A stretch of 64,000 nt of DNA from Fasciolopsis buskii. Lineage: Eukaryota; Platyhelminthes; Trematoda; Plagiorchiida; Fasciolidae. Shown here piece by piece: positions 12,851 through 24,398 of this stretch. Where the stretch lies: NCBI GenBank assembly GCA_008360955.1, contig LUCM01002257.1:62001-126000 (forward strand), given 5' to 3'. The position numbers and the translations under genes are program-made. The notes below the pieces were generated by a model that was given only the letters and a program-made list of their open reading frames with translations, was not told where the DNA came from and did no database searches. How positions within the stretch are numbered: the first letter of the stretch is position 1; each line of letters opens with the position of its first letter.

Positions 12851-13366
12851 TCAATCATTCTGATTCCATAGAAAATGACAGCACGATCGCCACTGTTCAC
12901 GGTTCATTGTCATATCCTTCAGTGTCTCCAGCCAGCAAGTCGATGAGTCTTTCGGACCCCAACCACGAAGGCGTGAGACACCTACTTTACCTATCTTCGC
13001 TGTACATTTTCTCATCCCACGTTGCCACGTCATATGTTGGCCTCCAGGTGGCTTCTTCCATTCCTTAGGAGGAACACAAAATAAGGCACGTTATGGTAGA
13101 CGAGTGTTCGTCATACGTAACACGTGACCCAACCAGCGTAGTCTACTAAATTTCATACGCCGAAACAAGCTAATCTCAGAAGTGGTGCCCAATACCAGAT
13201 TCCTAACCTCAATATTACTCACCCGGTCACTCCATCCAATCCTAGCCATACTACGTAAACATCGGTTGTCGAAAACCTCCAACCGACAAACATCGCCCAC
13301 ACGCATACTCCACGTCTCGCAACCCCACCCCCCCCCCATACACAGAACTGGACGCATTGAGCACAT
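12851..13366 (-). pseudogene. RTE reverse transcriptase C-terminal block
   Basis: The conserved C-terminal domain of the RTE polyprotein is read in a single frame. It has 'GCETWSMRVGDVCRLEVF' and 'DNRCLRSMARIGWSDRVSN', then 'RLRWLGHVLRM', then 'LTWQRGM'-like and 'SRLRGWGPKDSSTCWLETL', ending 'REQWRSCCHFLWNQND' and a TGA stop. One in-frame TAA interrupts it just after 'TNTRLP', where relatives carry a lysine, so a single AAA-to-TAA change would explain it. Preservation here is much better than in the segment just upstream (13367-14171). Confidence 0.88.
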
Positions 13367-14171
13367 TACACACGACCTTCACTTCAGTGAAATATCAGGC
13401 CGACGGCACAAGTGACTTCAATTCCAGCGTAAGCTTGCACCGAGGCTTGGATATACGCATATTTACCCCAATCCCGAGCTACCATCGTTAACACGCAGCT
13501 ACCGAAGTAGAGTGAAAAACAGTCCAAGTCGTTATTTCCTCTCCTCCAGTATCAGTCGGCGCTGCTGTGGTCCAGTCCTGTAACAGTACTTTGCATTTGA
13601 AGTGCCATAAGCACATGCAAACCGAGCAAACCGATCTCGACAGTCGTACCTAGTCCCGTTCGTGCATGGTTCCGCAGACTCGAACGGCCACGACGTCGTC
13701 TGGTAATTCTAGTCAGCAAAGCTTTCCCCCACTTCCCAGTGTCGACTCCTACTCTTGAGACCTCCTAAAGCATCTTCCATCAACCTCGTCCATGAGAACT
13801 TGAAAAGGCAACGGCGGGGATTTCAGTACCCTGTCGAACACTCACTAGTCGTTTCGAATGGAACTTGATAGTTCACGTATACCTTAAACACGCATAGGTA
13901 TCGCAGTCAATGCTCGCAACAGGTTCACACAACTTCCTTGAGCATACCGTACTCAGGAGAGTACTGACAGTGTGGTCATCCACGGAGTCGAAAGCAGCCT
14001 TCCAAGTTGAGAAGACTTACATCGTAGCGGCGTGCGTGTGGCCGTTTCGAGTATCTGTCGAAGAGGTGAATTATTGGTCGATGCAACCTACCTGGCCGAA
14101 ATCCGCCTGGTGTTCGCGGTTATTACTCCGCAATCGGTGTCAAACGCAAGGCATTATCGAAGCTAAACACC
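13367..14171 (-). pseudogene. Shredded RT palm core of the RTE element
   Basis: This is where the RT palm should lie. Scraps in shifting frames can be followed on the minus strand: a 'GGFRPGR'-like block near 14090, 'VNYQVPFETTS' (the 'ELSSEFATTSGVRQG' region) near 13860, a 'DEV'-like block near 13790 and 'GESFADXNY', standing for the 'GEKLADLEYADD' catalytic block, near 13700. The catalytic aspartates are not intact. The extent of decay is out of line with the good flanking segments on either side. Confidence 0.65.
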
Positions 14172-15557
14172 TTAGCTAACTATCGGAATTAAACTAATCC
14201 CACGATGATTGCTGCAGTCACTCCGTGTACCCTTCTTGAAGATGGGTATAATCAGTGACTCACCCCACGATAGCGGGATACGCCCTTCGTTCCAAATATC
14301 ATGAAGCAAGAAGGTAAGTGATTTCATCAGCACCTTTCCACCCAATTTGAAAAGAACTGGGGGAAGTTCGTCGGGACCGGCAGCTTTTCCCCTCTTCAGA
14401 AGCCGAATATTCGACTCCACTTCCACTTCCGTTGGGGGATCAAGTGACACCCCCCAAGGATTCACAGCTCCAGACGTCGAACTAGATACGTTGGCGTGTG
14501 GCCAGCTAAACTGATCCTTGAAATGTTCTGCCCAACCGTCCAGTCTTTCCTGTCTACCATGGATGAGCTCTCCATTCTTATCGCACACGACTTCACTAAC
14601 CGACGTTCGCCGCTCACCGCTGTCGCGTATAAGCTTAAACAGTCTTTGACTGTTACCTGGAGCGGACGCCACTTCCATCTCTTCAGCTAACTTAACCCAC
14701 CAGCTTTCACGGTCATTCTTAAGGCTTATGGTCAACTGACGCTGCAACTGTCGACGCATCTTATTCACTTCTTTGCAGTTAGGCAGCTGGCGTTTTTGCT
14801 CCATTAGACTTAGCGACGCTTGCAAGATCCAGTGTTTTTGATGAACACTAGGTCTGGGACCACAGGCGAAATCTGCTGCCAAATGCATAACCTGTTTAAT
14901 TTGATCCCACTGCTCGTCTACATTGCTGCTCGTCGATGTTCTTAGTTCCTCGGACAGTTTCTGTTCGTAGCTGTTGCGAACATCCGAATCAGACAAACGT
15001 TCGACAGCCAATCGGGTTTGTGGCCTGCGTCGATGGCCATTCAGCTGCAGCAAAAATCGCATTAAAACTAACGCATGGTCCGATTCGACGTACGTGGACC
15101 AGTATGATCTACACTTCTGTACAGAACTGCGCCAACGGTAGCTAACTGCGATACGGTCAATCTGACTCAGTGAACCTGTCGAGTTAGAACGCCACGTCGC
15201 TGTGCGACGCGAACTGTGTCGGAAATTCATGCTAGATAGGAATAAATGATTATCTGCACAGAATTGGAGAAGTCTTTCTCCGTTGTCTGTTCGCTGTGCA
15301 GGCAAGGCGCATGGCCCACCTAAATAGGACTCCGATGCACTCAGTTTTCCAACTTGTGCATCAAAGTCACCTGCTACCACTACAGTGTCAGAGCGTTTGC
15401 TCTTCCGAACAAGAGTGACGAGGTTATCGTAAAATTCGTCTCTCTCCATATCAGTGCTGCAGTCTGTTGGAGCGTATGCCGAGATAACAAATAAACTACG
15501 CCTAATACTACTATCCTTTCGGACGCCGACTGATCCCTGCAGTCTCATGGCACACAC
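14172..15557 (-). pseudogene. RTE endonuclease C-terminal half and RT N-terminus
   Basis: A 461-residue open frame. It begins inside the endonuclease ('SLFVISAYAPTDCS'), continues through 'DTVVVAGDFDAQVGKL' and 'YVESDHALVLM' (the terminal SDH motif), then a roughly 200-residue linker, and then the first RT blocks 'KRGKAAGPDELPPVLFK' and 'LIIPIFKKGTRSDCSNHRG', ending at a TAG/TAA-rich breakdown just after 'GISLIPIVS'. The endonuclease signature normally reads GDFN; here it is GDFD, an asparagine-to-aspartate change at a conserved active-site position. The upstream half of the endonuclease lies in another frame (15511-16143), so a frameshift separates the two. Confidence 0.9.
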
Positions 15558-16143
15558 ACACGACTGGGATCCAATCTAAAAGGGCTGCTTCAGCCTTCTC
15601 ACTCAAGACTATTTCAACACCACGTTGACCCACAGCTTGAGCTGCTTCGTCTCCTGAAGTGCGAAGAAAATATCTTGACGAGACGTTCGGCGCAGTTAGC
15701 TGAATTACTCTACTCGAATCCTGAATTCGTGTTTCACTCACACAGCAGACATCAATCGCAAGTGAGTCCACTGTCAGAGCCAAACACGCCTGTTGGCCAG
15801 CCTGCATTAAAGTGCGCACATTGAAGGAACCCAGATTCAGAGGCTGACGAGACTTGAGAAAATGTGAGCTAGCAGACTGAAAGCCACCTACCACACTAAT
15901 TGACAATGAACCGTTGCGAGTATCGGGCGTGTTATCAATGGAGATACTATGGGTAGGCAGAAGGGGCAAACAGATTGGGTTGGAGACAGAAGAGACAGGT
16001 TGAATAAAATATAGGGAACTCTGAGCAGTAGCATACTTATCACTACCCACCCCAAATGCGCTCGATGCAATGGGCAGCGCGGTCCTGATTATCCTGCGCG
16101 ACGACCGATGCAGTATGGAATTATTTGTAGGCGTGTAACTCAT
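15511..16143 (-). pseudogene. RTE leader peptide and endonuclease N-terminal half
   Basis: An open frame of 210 residues. The first 120 or so form a low-complexity leader. The endonuclease then starts at 'QPLNLGSFNVRTLMQAGQ', with the conserved asparagine, and continues through 'VDSLAIDVCCVSETRIQD' (conserved glutamate) and 'GVEIVLSEKAEAALLDWIP'. After 'DWIPV' the frame shifts within a GTGTGTGTG run (plus-strand CACACACAC near 15551-15560) and the true continuation lies in the 14172-15557 frame. A slip in that dinucleotide run is the simplest explanation. The copy at 63 kb on the other strand carries the same leader. Confidence 0.88.
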
Positions 16144-18215
16144 GGGGAATAATGGACGGGTACTGCTAGGGAGTCCAGCCGCTAAGCAGAAGAACGATTA
16201 GGGTTCTCAACCAAAGCCTTTGGTTCTGACAAGAACCTGACCGCAAGGCAGCGGGGTACAGCTGAGTAGGCGCCCATCTACTTGGAAAAATTATTCTTCC
16301 ACTCATTTTCACGGCTGAGCTGCTAACTCAGATCAACCCCCAACTTGGAGGACCAGGAGACTACTTCGTCAGGCCTCTACCCATTGACCTTCCAGGCATG
16401 ATTGGATCTTCGGCTTGAGATAAGCCATCCTGTATAGCTCGTTGGATCATGGAGGCACGCAAACCGTCACACCACATCAAGGTGTAGTCTCGTTGTGACG
16501 GTGTGTTGTCAGTCTTCTTGGTTGGGTCTTAAACGTTCAATTCTGAGGGGGGCGTTAGAACCGCATCACAGCTAGTCTAGATATTAGCCCTCAGGAAACC
16601 AATGCGCTGTTAACAATTTGCTTAAAGCAACTGACACTATGGAGTCCGGAAATGTCTATTGAGTCACTGTGTTAGAGCCAGTGGATTGCATCCACCCCTA
16701 GAATCTTGATATATCGTAAGCCCGACTTGGGAAAGCAAACTTCTGACAAGCAAGCAATATCGAGGCAGTAGCTATGTAGCGTTCGCACTGTGATGCCGCG
16801 ACTTACCGATCCTCACAAGCTTCTTGCATTCCAACAGGTATATGGGTCGACTCTCGACAGGAGATAGTCCCAGCGTGCTGACTTATCACTCTGACTTCTG
16901 TAATCTGAGGTGAGTCGATTGTCGAGGACGCTGCAGCACGATGAGAGCAATGAAAGTTGTGATAATCGATAGAAAAACTTACGAGTAAATTACAAAGTGT
17001 CTCCAACGTTTTTTTTTCGTTCGAGGACGCTCCTCTAGCCTTTGAGCATCCCAGCGCAGAACCGTTCCAGACTGGCTGCTGACCATTCCCTTGTTCATTC
17101 GCCTAGTCCATTTTAAACCAGAAGATCAATGTTTGCGTTCAACTAACATGTTATATAATCATGTGCCCGCACCACCGAATCAAAACCGTTTGAAGGAAAA
17201 GTTTTGTTTCTCAACGGACGGTCCGATCAAAACGGGAATTTTTATTGGCTTGCCTGTGGTAGGATACTGAGCCTTAGAACGGAAAACAGTGGGTCACGCT
17301 CGCCACATCATAGTGGCATTAGTAAACTATTGGAGTTTAAAACTTATCAGTCAAAAAATGCCACATTCTATGCACTACGTCATCTTACACGAGGCCGCTC
17401 ATTCAGAGAATGATATCATCACTAAATTAGTGAGTATTCCGCTCCTTGAGGACGCGAAAAGCGGCGTTCAGTTCTCCTCCTAGACTATGGCACCAACGCC
17501 TTGGTTATAAACAAAGGGGATTTAAGCTAAGACCGTTTTTATAATAATTTCAGACTAACAGCATACAAGCTCGGTGAGAGCGTGGCGCAGAACGTGACTA
17601 AGAGAACCTGCAATATTACATGATGTCTAGGAGTTTATTGCACCAATCTAAACAGCCAAACACCGCTGACTTTCATTATTGCGTCGAAAATCCATTCTAG
17701 AACGACAATGGGACCATTCAAAACTTTGAAGTGATCAATAGTTTATTCTTCGTCCTGTAGGATTAGAATTATGCATAAACGACATGCAACCCTAAAATCG
17801 ATCCAATAGGATCTCTGAGTAATTCTGGTTGATTCTTCATATAAAGATGACAGGGTGTGCCAGTTGGGAACCGAGCTCGTGACCGCATTATAACGACAGA
17901 GAAATATTATCGATCAAGATGTGATCCAGAATATCGTGAAGAGCAAAATCTCGGCGACAGTTGACTAAGCTTATCTTCTCCCGGCAGTAACACGGCGGGT
18001 AATGTCGCGGTGTTCTGAAATGAATGTTCTTGTATGGGTTCCTGCAGACACCGATCACTTCCTCGTTCTGGCAGATAATTGCCTCGCTATTCAAGGTGTC
18101 TGTTAGCTCTGAGTGGTTTTAAAAACTTTTCCAAATCAACCTGCGCTCCAACCAGTCCATTACTTGATGCGTTCTCTTCGTGAAGGTGTTCCAACCAAAC
18201 AGTAAAGATAAATAA

Positions 18216-18330
18216 CTAGCGCCCTCTAGCAGGTTAACTTATATTTGGTATTTAATCTGAAGTTGTCCAAAACTGGATTCCAAACCAACCACGGATGACG
18301 CAACAATCATACGGCATCACGGTACAAATT
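18216..18330 (+). repeat. Dispersed repeat D, copy 1
   Basis: It begins AGCGCCCTCTAGCAGGTTAA and later contains CAAACCAACCACGGATGACG and CATACGGCATCA. The same landmarks in the same order and spacing occur at 19618-19740. By eye the two copies are about 65% identical. Nothing coding is seen. They are probably fragments of a short interspersed element. Confidence 0.5.
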
Positions 18331-19617
18331 ATGCCTGGAAATTTGGTTTAAAATAAGACCTCCGCTACCTGATAAAAATGGGATTATGGAGCCAAACGTA
18401 CGTGGCCAGTTAGTCAAAGTCCATGAAGATCGGAACCTGTCATGAGGTATAACTTATAAACTTCAACCTATATGAGGTCTATACAAACAAGGATATTGAC
18501 CAGATGACCTGATTTTTTCGCTCAACTGACCCAAAAGTTTAGTGTCACTGAGCCAATTATGGATGTTTTGCAAAAGCGCAAACTATATAATATGCAAATG
18601 TAACCAAGTAAGTTGAATCAGCAGTGGTCCACCGGGCCTGAGTGAACTATAAATACCCGAGTCCATGCAGTCATAAAATGCATTCATACTTAGATGAACT
18701 TGTTTCTAAATACCCTTCGCTCACACGAAATAACACGTACTGAAAGGTTTGCTGACGATCACTAGCCCAGTTCCACCTGCCCAGTACTGATTTTATGACA
18801 GCAAGACCCCCGACTCCACTTTTATTTGGATTAAAATTTATGAGCCCAAGCAATTGCATACACTATCACTGACTCAGTTTTCAATCAAGGTGTATCTCGT
18901 GTCCTTTGCGGTCGTCGGGTATTCAGGTGACAGCCGAGCTAAAAGTCTATAGTAAACAAAATGGAATATGTTGTTTACGATTAACCTCACACATGATGTC
19001 TAATAGTAGCAGCAACCACATAGCTCAAAATACAATAAATTCACAATCGATCCAGAAACCATTCACTAGAAGGCTGCCATTTCTTAATGAACTTTCTTTT
19101 CAGTGTTAATCAAAGTACGCCAGATCACATGCGAGAGCACATTGTTTTATCACTGATTTCCTAGGTAACCAGACTATGCGCTATGTTCACCACTGAAATC
19201 TCAACCAACGCCATAGTATACATATGTTAACACGTATATTGGTTTGAAGTCAAACATGGTGTGGACGCACAAATAGGGAAAATAGTTGACAAAGAGGGGG
19301 TTTTTCCTCCTTACATGTCCTCATGACTCGCCAGCTTTACGCTGGCTTTCAATGTTCCGGAGTGTAAGAGTTCAGATAAGCCGTATAGCATTCATGATTC
19401 TGATTTCGTCCTGGGCCGTACATCTTAATGTCCCTAGCCTTACGTAGGTCTATGCGTCCAAATTTCTCAGCATGATCGGATTGCGTGTCTTCGGCTCCCA
19501 GTCTGCCACTCGTCTTAAATACCTCTCGAAATGATTCCACATGACCGCCCGTCACACAGCTTCTGCCAAGGAAGTCCTACTTATTTCCCAATGAAATGGG
19601 AGGACGAAAGCAAACTC

Positions 19618-19740
19618 CCAGCGCCCTCCAACGGGTTGACCGGTCTTGCGTAATCAGTCAAGTGGAGTTGGCTAAACCCTCACTGCAAACCAACCACAGA
19701 CGGCGTATGAAGCATACGGCCGTATGCTGACTGGCATCTA
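19618..19740 (+). repeat. Dispersed repeat D, copy 2
   Basis: It begins CCAGCGCCCTCCAACGGGTT and contains CAAACCAACCACAGACGGCG and AGCATACGGCCGTA, aligned to copy 1 at 18216-18330 in the same orientation. The sequence that follows, to about 20140, ends in a (TA)n run that could be the tail of the inserted element to which this repeat belongs. Confidence 0.5.
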
Positions 19741-20109
19741 TGGAATAGGGGTGCACCGGACACCCAGGATATCTATCCCCGTCTGAAGGGCATATGAACT
19801 GGTTAATCAGTCACCGGTATTGTGAGTTGTGCAACCATCCGATTGTCCTACAGCCTTGTGACTTAGGCTGTTCGGTCAATAGCTCGGGAGAGGGTCCTCT
19901 AAACCACCCCTCCAATCCAGTTTGGGCAATCAGGTAGTACCAAACCCCCAGAGGAATTATGGATCATGATGGATTGTCGATGGCGTGGAGATGGAGGGTA
20001 GAAGGACTAACGTGTGTGGTGGACTGCACGTCTTTTTCCCTTCCCGTTTCTTGCTCACTGTTTCCCTCCTTCGCCATGGTTCCGATGACAGTACCTATAT
20101 CTAGATTCG

Positions 20110-20111
<2 letters not shown>

Positions 20112-20142
<31 letters not shown>
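20112..20142 (+). repeat. (TA)n microsatellite
   Basis: Uninterrupted alternating TA over about 31 bases, read directly. It follows a T/C-rich stretch and an 'ATTCGA' boundary, consistent with the 3' tail of a decayed retroelement, although the body is not identifiable. Confidence 0.95.
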
Positions 20143-20145
<3 letters not shown>

Positions 20146-22270
20146 TTCTGGTTCCACTATGGTAGATTATCCTTGGCCTCCGTGTGGTAGACCTTAGCGG
20201 TTATGGGGCACGCTCCTCTCATTATAATCATGCTCCTAGCATGTAATAAAAAACGATAATACCCACATCTTAGACTCCAACCACATCCCCATGTTAAATC
20301 ATAGCCTGATCGCCGCATCGCTTCTGCCAGTCATGTTTAGCGCGCCCAAGATCAACAAAACGTGGGCAATGGTCGAGGGTACGTAAAACATGGCCGCGTT
20401 ATCGAAACCGATGCAGAACGATTACCCAAGTCAGGTGACTGTCATTGGCCGACAAAAACGAACCTTATCGGCATCCAAGATATATAGGCTATCTCGAGGA
20501 GCATTCAAGCTGAGCAGCAGTTACCGGCACCTAACGAAACAAGAACCCAAAGCTGAACGTGAAACCCCTCGCGATTTGGCCTGGGAGCCCAACAGTATCT
20601 CGCCGCCATGGGAACTATGAATTAGGATGAACAACCGAACACGGGGATGCTGACTATGGAAGAGATAATGCATGATGGACCTTGAACTGGTCGTTATTTT
20701 CTTCTGAATCCCAAATTGTTTTCCACTCTCGCCATCGTATCGCTGGTAATTAATTTATATAGACTTAACATTACATACCATTTTCTTGCCCCCAACCAAC
20801 GACACCCAATTCAAAACCGTTTCGAGTAGTTCAGGGTCCGGCTGTAAGTCGTCAGTTGTGGCTTCCAAAGGGAGAAGCTACCAAAATGCGACCCCTTATT
20901 AGAAGTGTACACTTGCTTTGTGTACCTCACAAGATATGGTAATAAATCAGGCAGATGGCCAGGGAAGCTGCCACTCCAGCAGGCAGCATAAGGCACTCAT
21001 TATGAAAATTCAGAGACTACATCACCAACTGCATCCCTCCATCACCGAGTTTACTGATGAAATCTGATGGGTAGAAATTGTTTTGTAACAGGTGGATCAT
21101 TCACGTACATAAGGACACCACCGGAGACCCGGATTGGAGCATTAAAGACGCTTGATGCATCAAGTTCCGCCCAACGTACGAAATTCCGGTGCTCACGCAC
21201 ACAGCTGCTTGTATCGAACAAATCAAAGCACGTCCCATATAGGCCATCTACCTATTCGACTGCAGCTTAGTAATTACACTTGCAACTGGATGAATAAAAA
21301 GAGTCTTCCCTCTGGAGGCTGCTCGGAACTGTGCTGAATTTAAAAACGCCATATGCACAATGACGGTCCAATAGAGGTAGATACTTAACACCAAACACTG
21401 AACTCCGTGAAACTGCATAATAAAGCACGCACAACGACGCCGACAATACGCACAAACAAAGGTTAAAAAAGGACAAGCCTCACCGAAACACCATACATGC
21501 AGACCAAGAGTCGTATTCTGAACCACATATTGAGCCCGAGTCCTGCAACGACTATGCAAACCGAAACCTAGCTTATCAACGGTTGCTGAGAATCAAAATT
21601 GATGAAACTAACCACTTAGACAGATCCCAAAGGAAACGAAGTTGCTCGTGATAATTCTCCTTAAGACCAGTGAGCAGCGTCGTCGAATCTCAGCTTGGAC
21701 CGAGATGCTGGTCAACGATTGTGGCCACTGCTCCGGCGCTCAACCCCCAATGAGAGACATGCATCTCAGTATATACAGTTAACTAGAGGTCGGCGTTTGT
21801 AATGGTTTCATCAATATACATTGCGTCGCGGTGTGTAATTCTCGACGCGGATGGCCTAAAAGTAAGAAGTCTGTTTCGGAACACCAATGGCAGCTTTGTC
21901 AGGGCTTCAGCAAACCCTCCTCATGCACGGATGTGGCGCATGCCTCACACGATTACGAAGAACCAACAATAACGAGCCGAAGACGATGACCATTCAGTAC
22001 ACTTCTGGTATATGCGGAACCCACAGAACACAAGGCAAATTCGAACGACATTGGGAACCGATGTATTAACCCCAGTTCGAACATAAAAAATCAAACTAGG
22101 GCTGCCCTAGCAACAACTTTAGGCTTCTCCACAGGTGTAACTAACAAGTTAAGTCACCGAACCTCGCCGAGTTTAAACTGACTCCCACATTTGCAAAGAA
22201 ATGCCACGAAGGACTTAAGCAAATGGAACACAAATACCCATCGCGAGAATGCGTAAAGTATTTCAAACAG

Positions 22271-22276
22271 TTTATC
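22271..22276 (-). promoter_or_regulatory. Possible variant poly(A) signal of BiP
   Basis: Within the first 100 bases after the BiP stop codon there is no canonical AATAAA on the minus strand. GATAAA lies about 82 bases downstream of the stop. Single-base variants of the hexamer can work as polyadenylation signals, so this is a candidate only. Confidence 0.25.
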
Positions 22277-22357
22277 ACCAAAACGATGCACACCACAACG
22301 CATTTCATAAAAAGGGGGGAAATATACAGGGGAGCGGTTAAAATGAAGACAATGTCA

Positions 22358-24363
22358 TTATAGTTCATCTTTACCGGGTTCGCCTCCTGGTGGAGGTGGA
22401 GCTCCACCTTGTTGCTGGTACAACTTCGAAATGATCGGCTGCACGATGCCCTCAAGCTTCTTCTTTTGTTCAACCAAATCATCCGTGTCGGCTTCTGGAT
22501 TCTTTTCTAGCCACTGAATCGCTTCATCCGCAGCACGCTCAATCGTCTTGTGATCTTCACTGCTCAACTTATCCTTCAACTTGTCCTTGTCGTTAAGTTG
22601 GGTCTTGAGGGAATAAGCAAAACCTTCCAATCCATTTTTCGCTTCAGCACGAGCAGCCAGCTTCTTATCCTCATCGGCAAACAATTTGGCGTCATTCACC
22701 ATCTTCTCGATATCATCTTTCGATAGACGACTCGTGTCTCTAACAATATTGATGTTATTCTTTCTTCCAGTCCCCTTGTCCTCCGCTGTAACGGTCAGAA
22801 TACCGTTCACGTCGATCTCGAAAGTCACCTCGATTTGTGGCACACCTCGAGGAGCTGGTGGAATACCAGTCAGATCAAATTTACCCAAAAGGTTGTTGTC
22901 TTTTGTCATAGACCGCTCACCCTCGTAAACCTGGATGGTCACCGTTGGTTGGTTGTCAGCAGCTGTAGAGAAAATTTGAGACTTCTTCGTCGGCACAACT
23001 GTGTTCCGGGGAATCAACTTGGTCATCACACCACCAACCGTTTCAATTCCCAGTGTCAACGGGCTAACGTCCAGCAGCACAATACCGTCAGTGTTCTCAA
23101 CACCACTGATTACACCAGCCTGAACAGCTGCACCGTTGGCAACAGCTTCATCAGGGTTGATACCACGACTGGGTTCCTTGTTGTCGAAGAAATCCTTGAT
23201 CAGCTGTTGAATTTTCGGAATACGCGTTGAACCACCCACCAAGACTACCTCGTGAACGTCCTCCTTCTTTAAGCCGGAATCCTTCAAGACCTGTTCAATC
23301 GGTTTCAACGTGCTCTTGAATAGATCCATGTTCAGCTCTTCGAAACGTGCACGTGTCAGAGTCTCTGTAAACGTGTCACCCTCGTAAAAAGATTCAATCT
23401 CAATACGAGCGTTATGCGAAACACTCAAAATACGCTTCGCCTTTTCTGCTTCTCGTCGAAGTTTCTGAACGGCACGCTTATTGGAGCTGAGATCTTTACC
23501 TTTCTTTTTCTTGTACAGTTTAAGGAAATGCGTGACAACCCGATTGTCGAAATCTTCACCACCAAGATGGGTATCACCGCTCGTTGCGATCACCTCGAAT
23601 ACACTATCCTCAATGGTTAGGAGGGACACATCGAAAGTACCACCTCCCAAGTCATACACAAGAATATTCTTCTCTTTCTCTTTCTTATCCAAACCATAGG
23701 CAATAGCGGCTGCTGTCGGTTCGTTTATGATGCGAAGTACAGTGAGACCAGCAATCACACCGGCGTCCTTCGTCGCCTGTCTTTGGGCGTCGTTAAAGTA
23801 AGCGGGCACAGTAACAACCGCATGTGTCACAGGTTTCCCCAAAAAGGCCTCAGCGCTCTGTTTCATCTTACCTAGTACCATAGCGGAAATTTCCTCTGGA
23901 GCAAACGTTTTCGACTCGCTCCCTACCTGAACCGATATATAAGGTCGGTTGTTTTTGTTGATGACTTTGAATGGATAGTGACCAATATCCTTTTGCACCG
24001 ACGGATCGTCAAAAGTACGTCCAATCAGACGCTTCACATCAAACACCGTATTTTCTGGGTTGGTGGTCAGCTGATTTTTCGCTGCATCACCGATCAGTCG
24101 ATCGCCAGATTCCGTAAATGCCACATATGAGGGTGTGATTCGGTTTCCTTGATCATTGGGGATGATTTCAACACGACCGTTTTGAAACACGGCAACACTA
24201 AAACCGGATCTATTAAAAACAGCTCGTATTGAAAAACTTACCACGAATATGTTGTGCCTAAATCTATTCCGACAACTGTACCGTAGTCCTTCTTATCCTC
24301 TTTGTCACCAAGTACGAGGACCAGGGAAAGCGAAAGGAACAACAACCAACCACAACGAGCCAT
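22358..24363 (-). CDS. BiP: ER chaperone BiP/GRP78 (Hsp70 family)
   Basis: An ATP-driven chaperone of the endoplasmic reticulum lumen that folds secretory proteins, takes part in ER import and restrains unfolded-protein-response sensors. There are two exons, 24242-24363 and 22358-24197, joined across a 44-bp intron; the product is 653 residues, normal for the family. Residues 1-19 form a signal peptide with a hydrophobic core ([12 protein letters not shown]). All three Hsp70 signatures are present: IDLGTTYS at about 33-40, [10 protein letters not shown] at about 223-232 and [11 protein letters not shown] at about 359-369. The interdomain linker [10 protein letters not shown] lies at about 415-424, followed by the substrate-binding domain and lid, a glycine/proline-rich tail and the C-terminal KDEL retrieval signal. 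The frame is open upstream to about 24516, but the ATG at 24363 is chosen because the signal peptide must be N-terminal and promoter-like motifs occupy the region upstream. There are no internal stops, so it appears intact and functional. Confidence 0.97.
24198..24241 (-). other. 44-bp intron in BiP
   Basis: On the minus strand the segment begins GTAAGTTTTTC and ends GGTTTTAG. Removing it joins TCG-TG to T-GTT and restores a cysteine codon in the invariant 'TTYSCV' of the first Hsp70 signature. Unspliced, the upstream frame stops at once ('TTYSW' then stop), so the intron is required. Very short introns near gene starts are well known in schistosomes and related flatworms. Confidence 0.93.
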
Positions 24364-24398
24364 CGCCGCAAGTTTCGTGCCAAAAGTCAAAGGCGCGC

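Larger units (their letters stand above)
12649..16486 (-). mobile_element. RTE-clade non-LTR retrotransposon, nearly full length
   Basis: A copy of about 3.8 kb on the minus strand. The 5' edge is placed at 16486 because from there inward the sequence matches the plus-strand copy that starts at 62604 (both begin TACACCTTGAYGTGGTGTGA in sense), while the upstream flanks differ. Reading inward there are a 5' leader, an apurinic-type endonuclease, a reverse transcriptase and a conserved C-terminal block. The 3' edge is a TGA-repeat tail at 12649-12662, the sort of microsatellite end that is typical of RTE elements. Length and order fit the family (roughly 3.3-4 kb). Inactivating changes include a frameshift in a CA run, an in-frame stop after the first RT block, a shredded RT core and one stop in the C-terminal block. 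Confidence 0.85.
16487..22250. other. Intergenic sequence with dispersed small repeats
   Basis: No gene is recognised between the RTE copy and the 3' end of BiP. Open frames stay at or below about 110 residues and lack motifs. The recognisable contents are a related pair of short repeats at 18216-18330 and 19618-19740, a fragment near 19929 resembling 10365-10420, and a (TA)n run at 20112-20142. The BiP 3' untranslated region should occupy the right edge of this block. Confidence 0.5.

Noticed and set aside
22686..23699. Plus-strand open frames across the BiP coding region
   Set aside because: These are antisense shadows of a strongly conserved Hsp70 frame and have no motif of their own.
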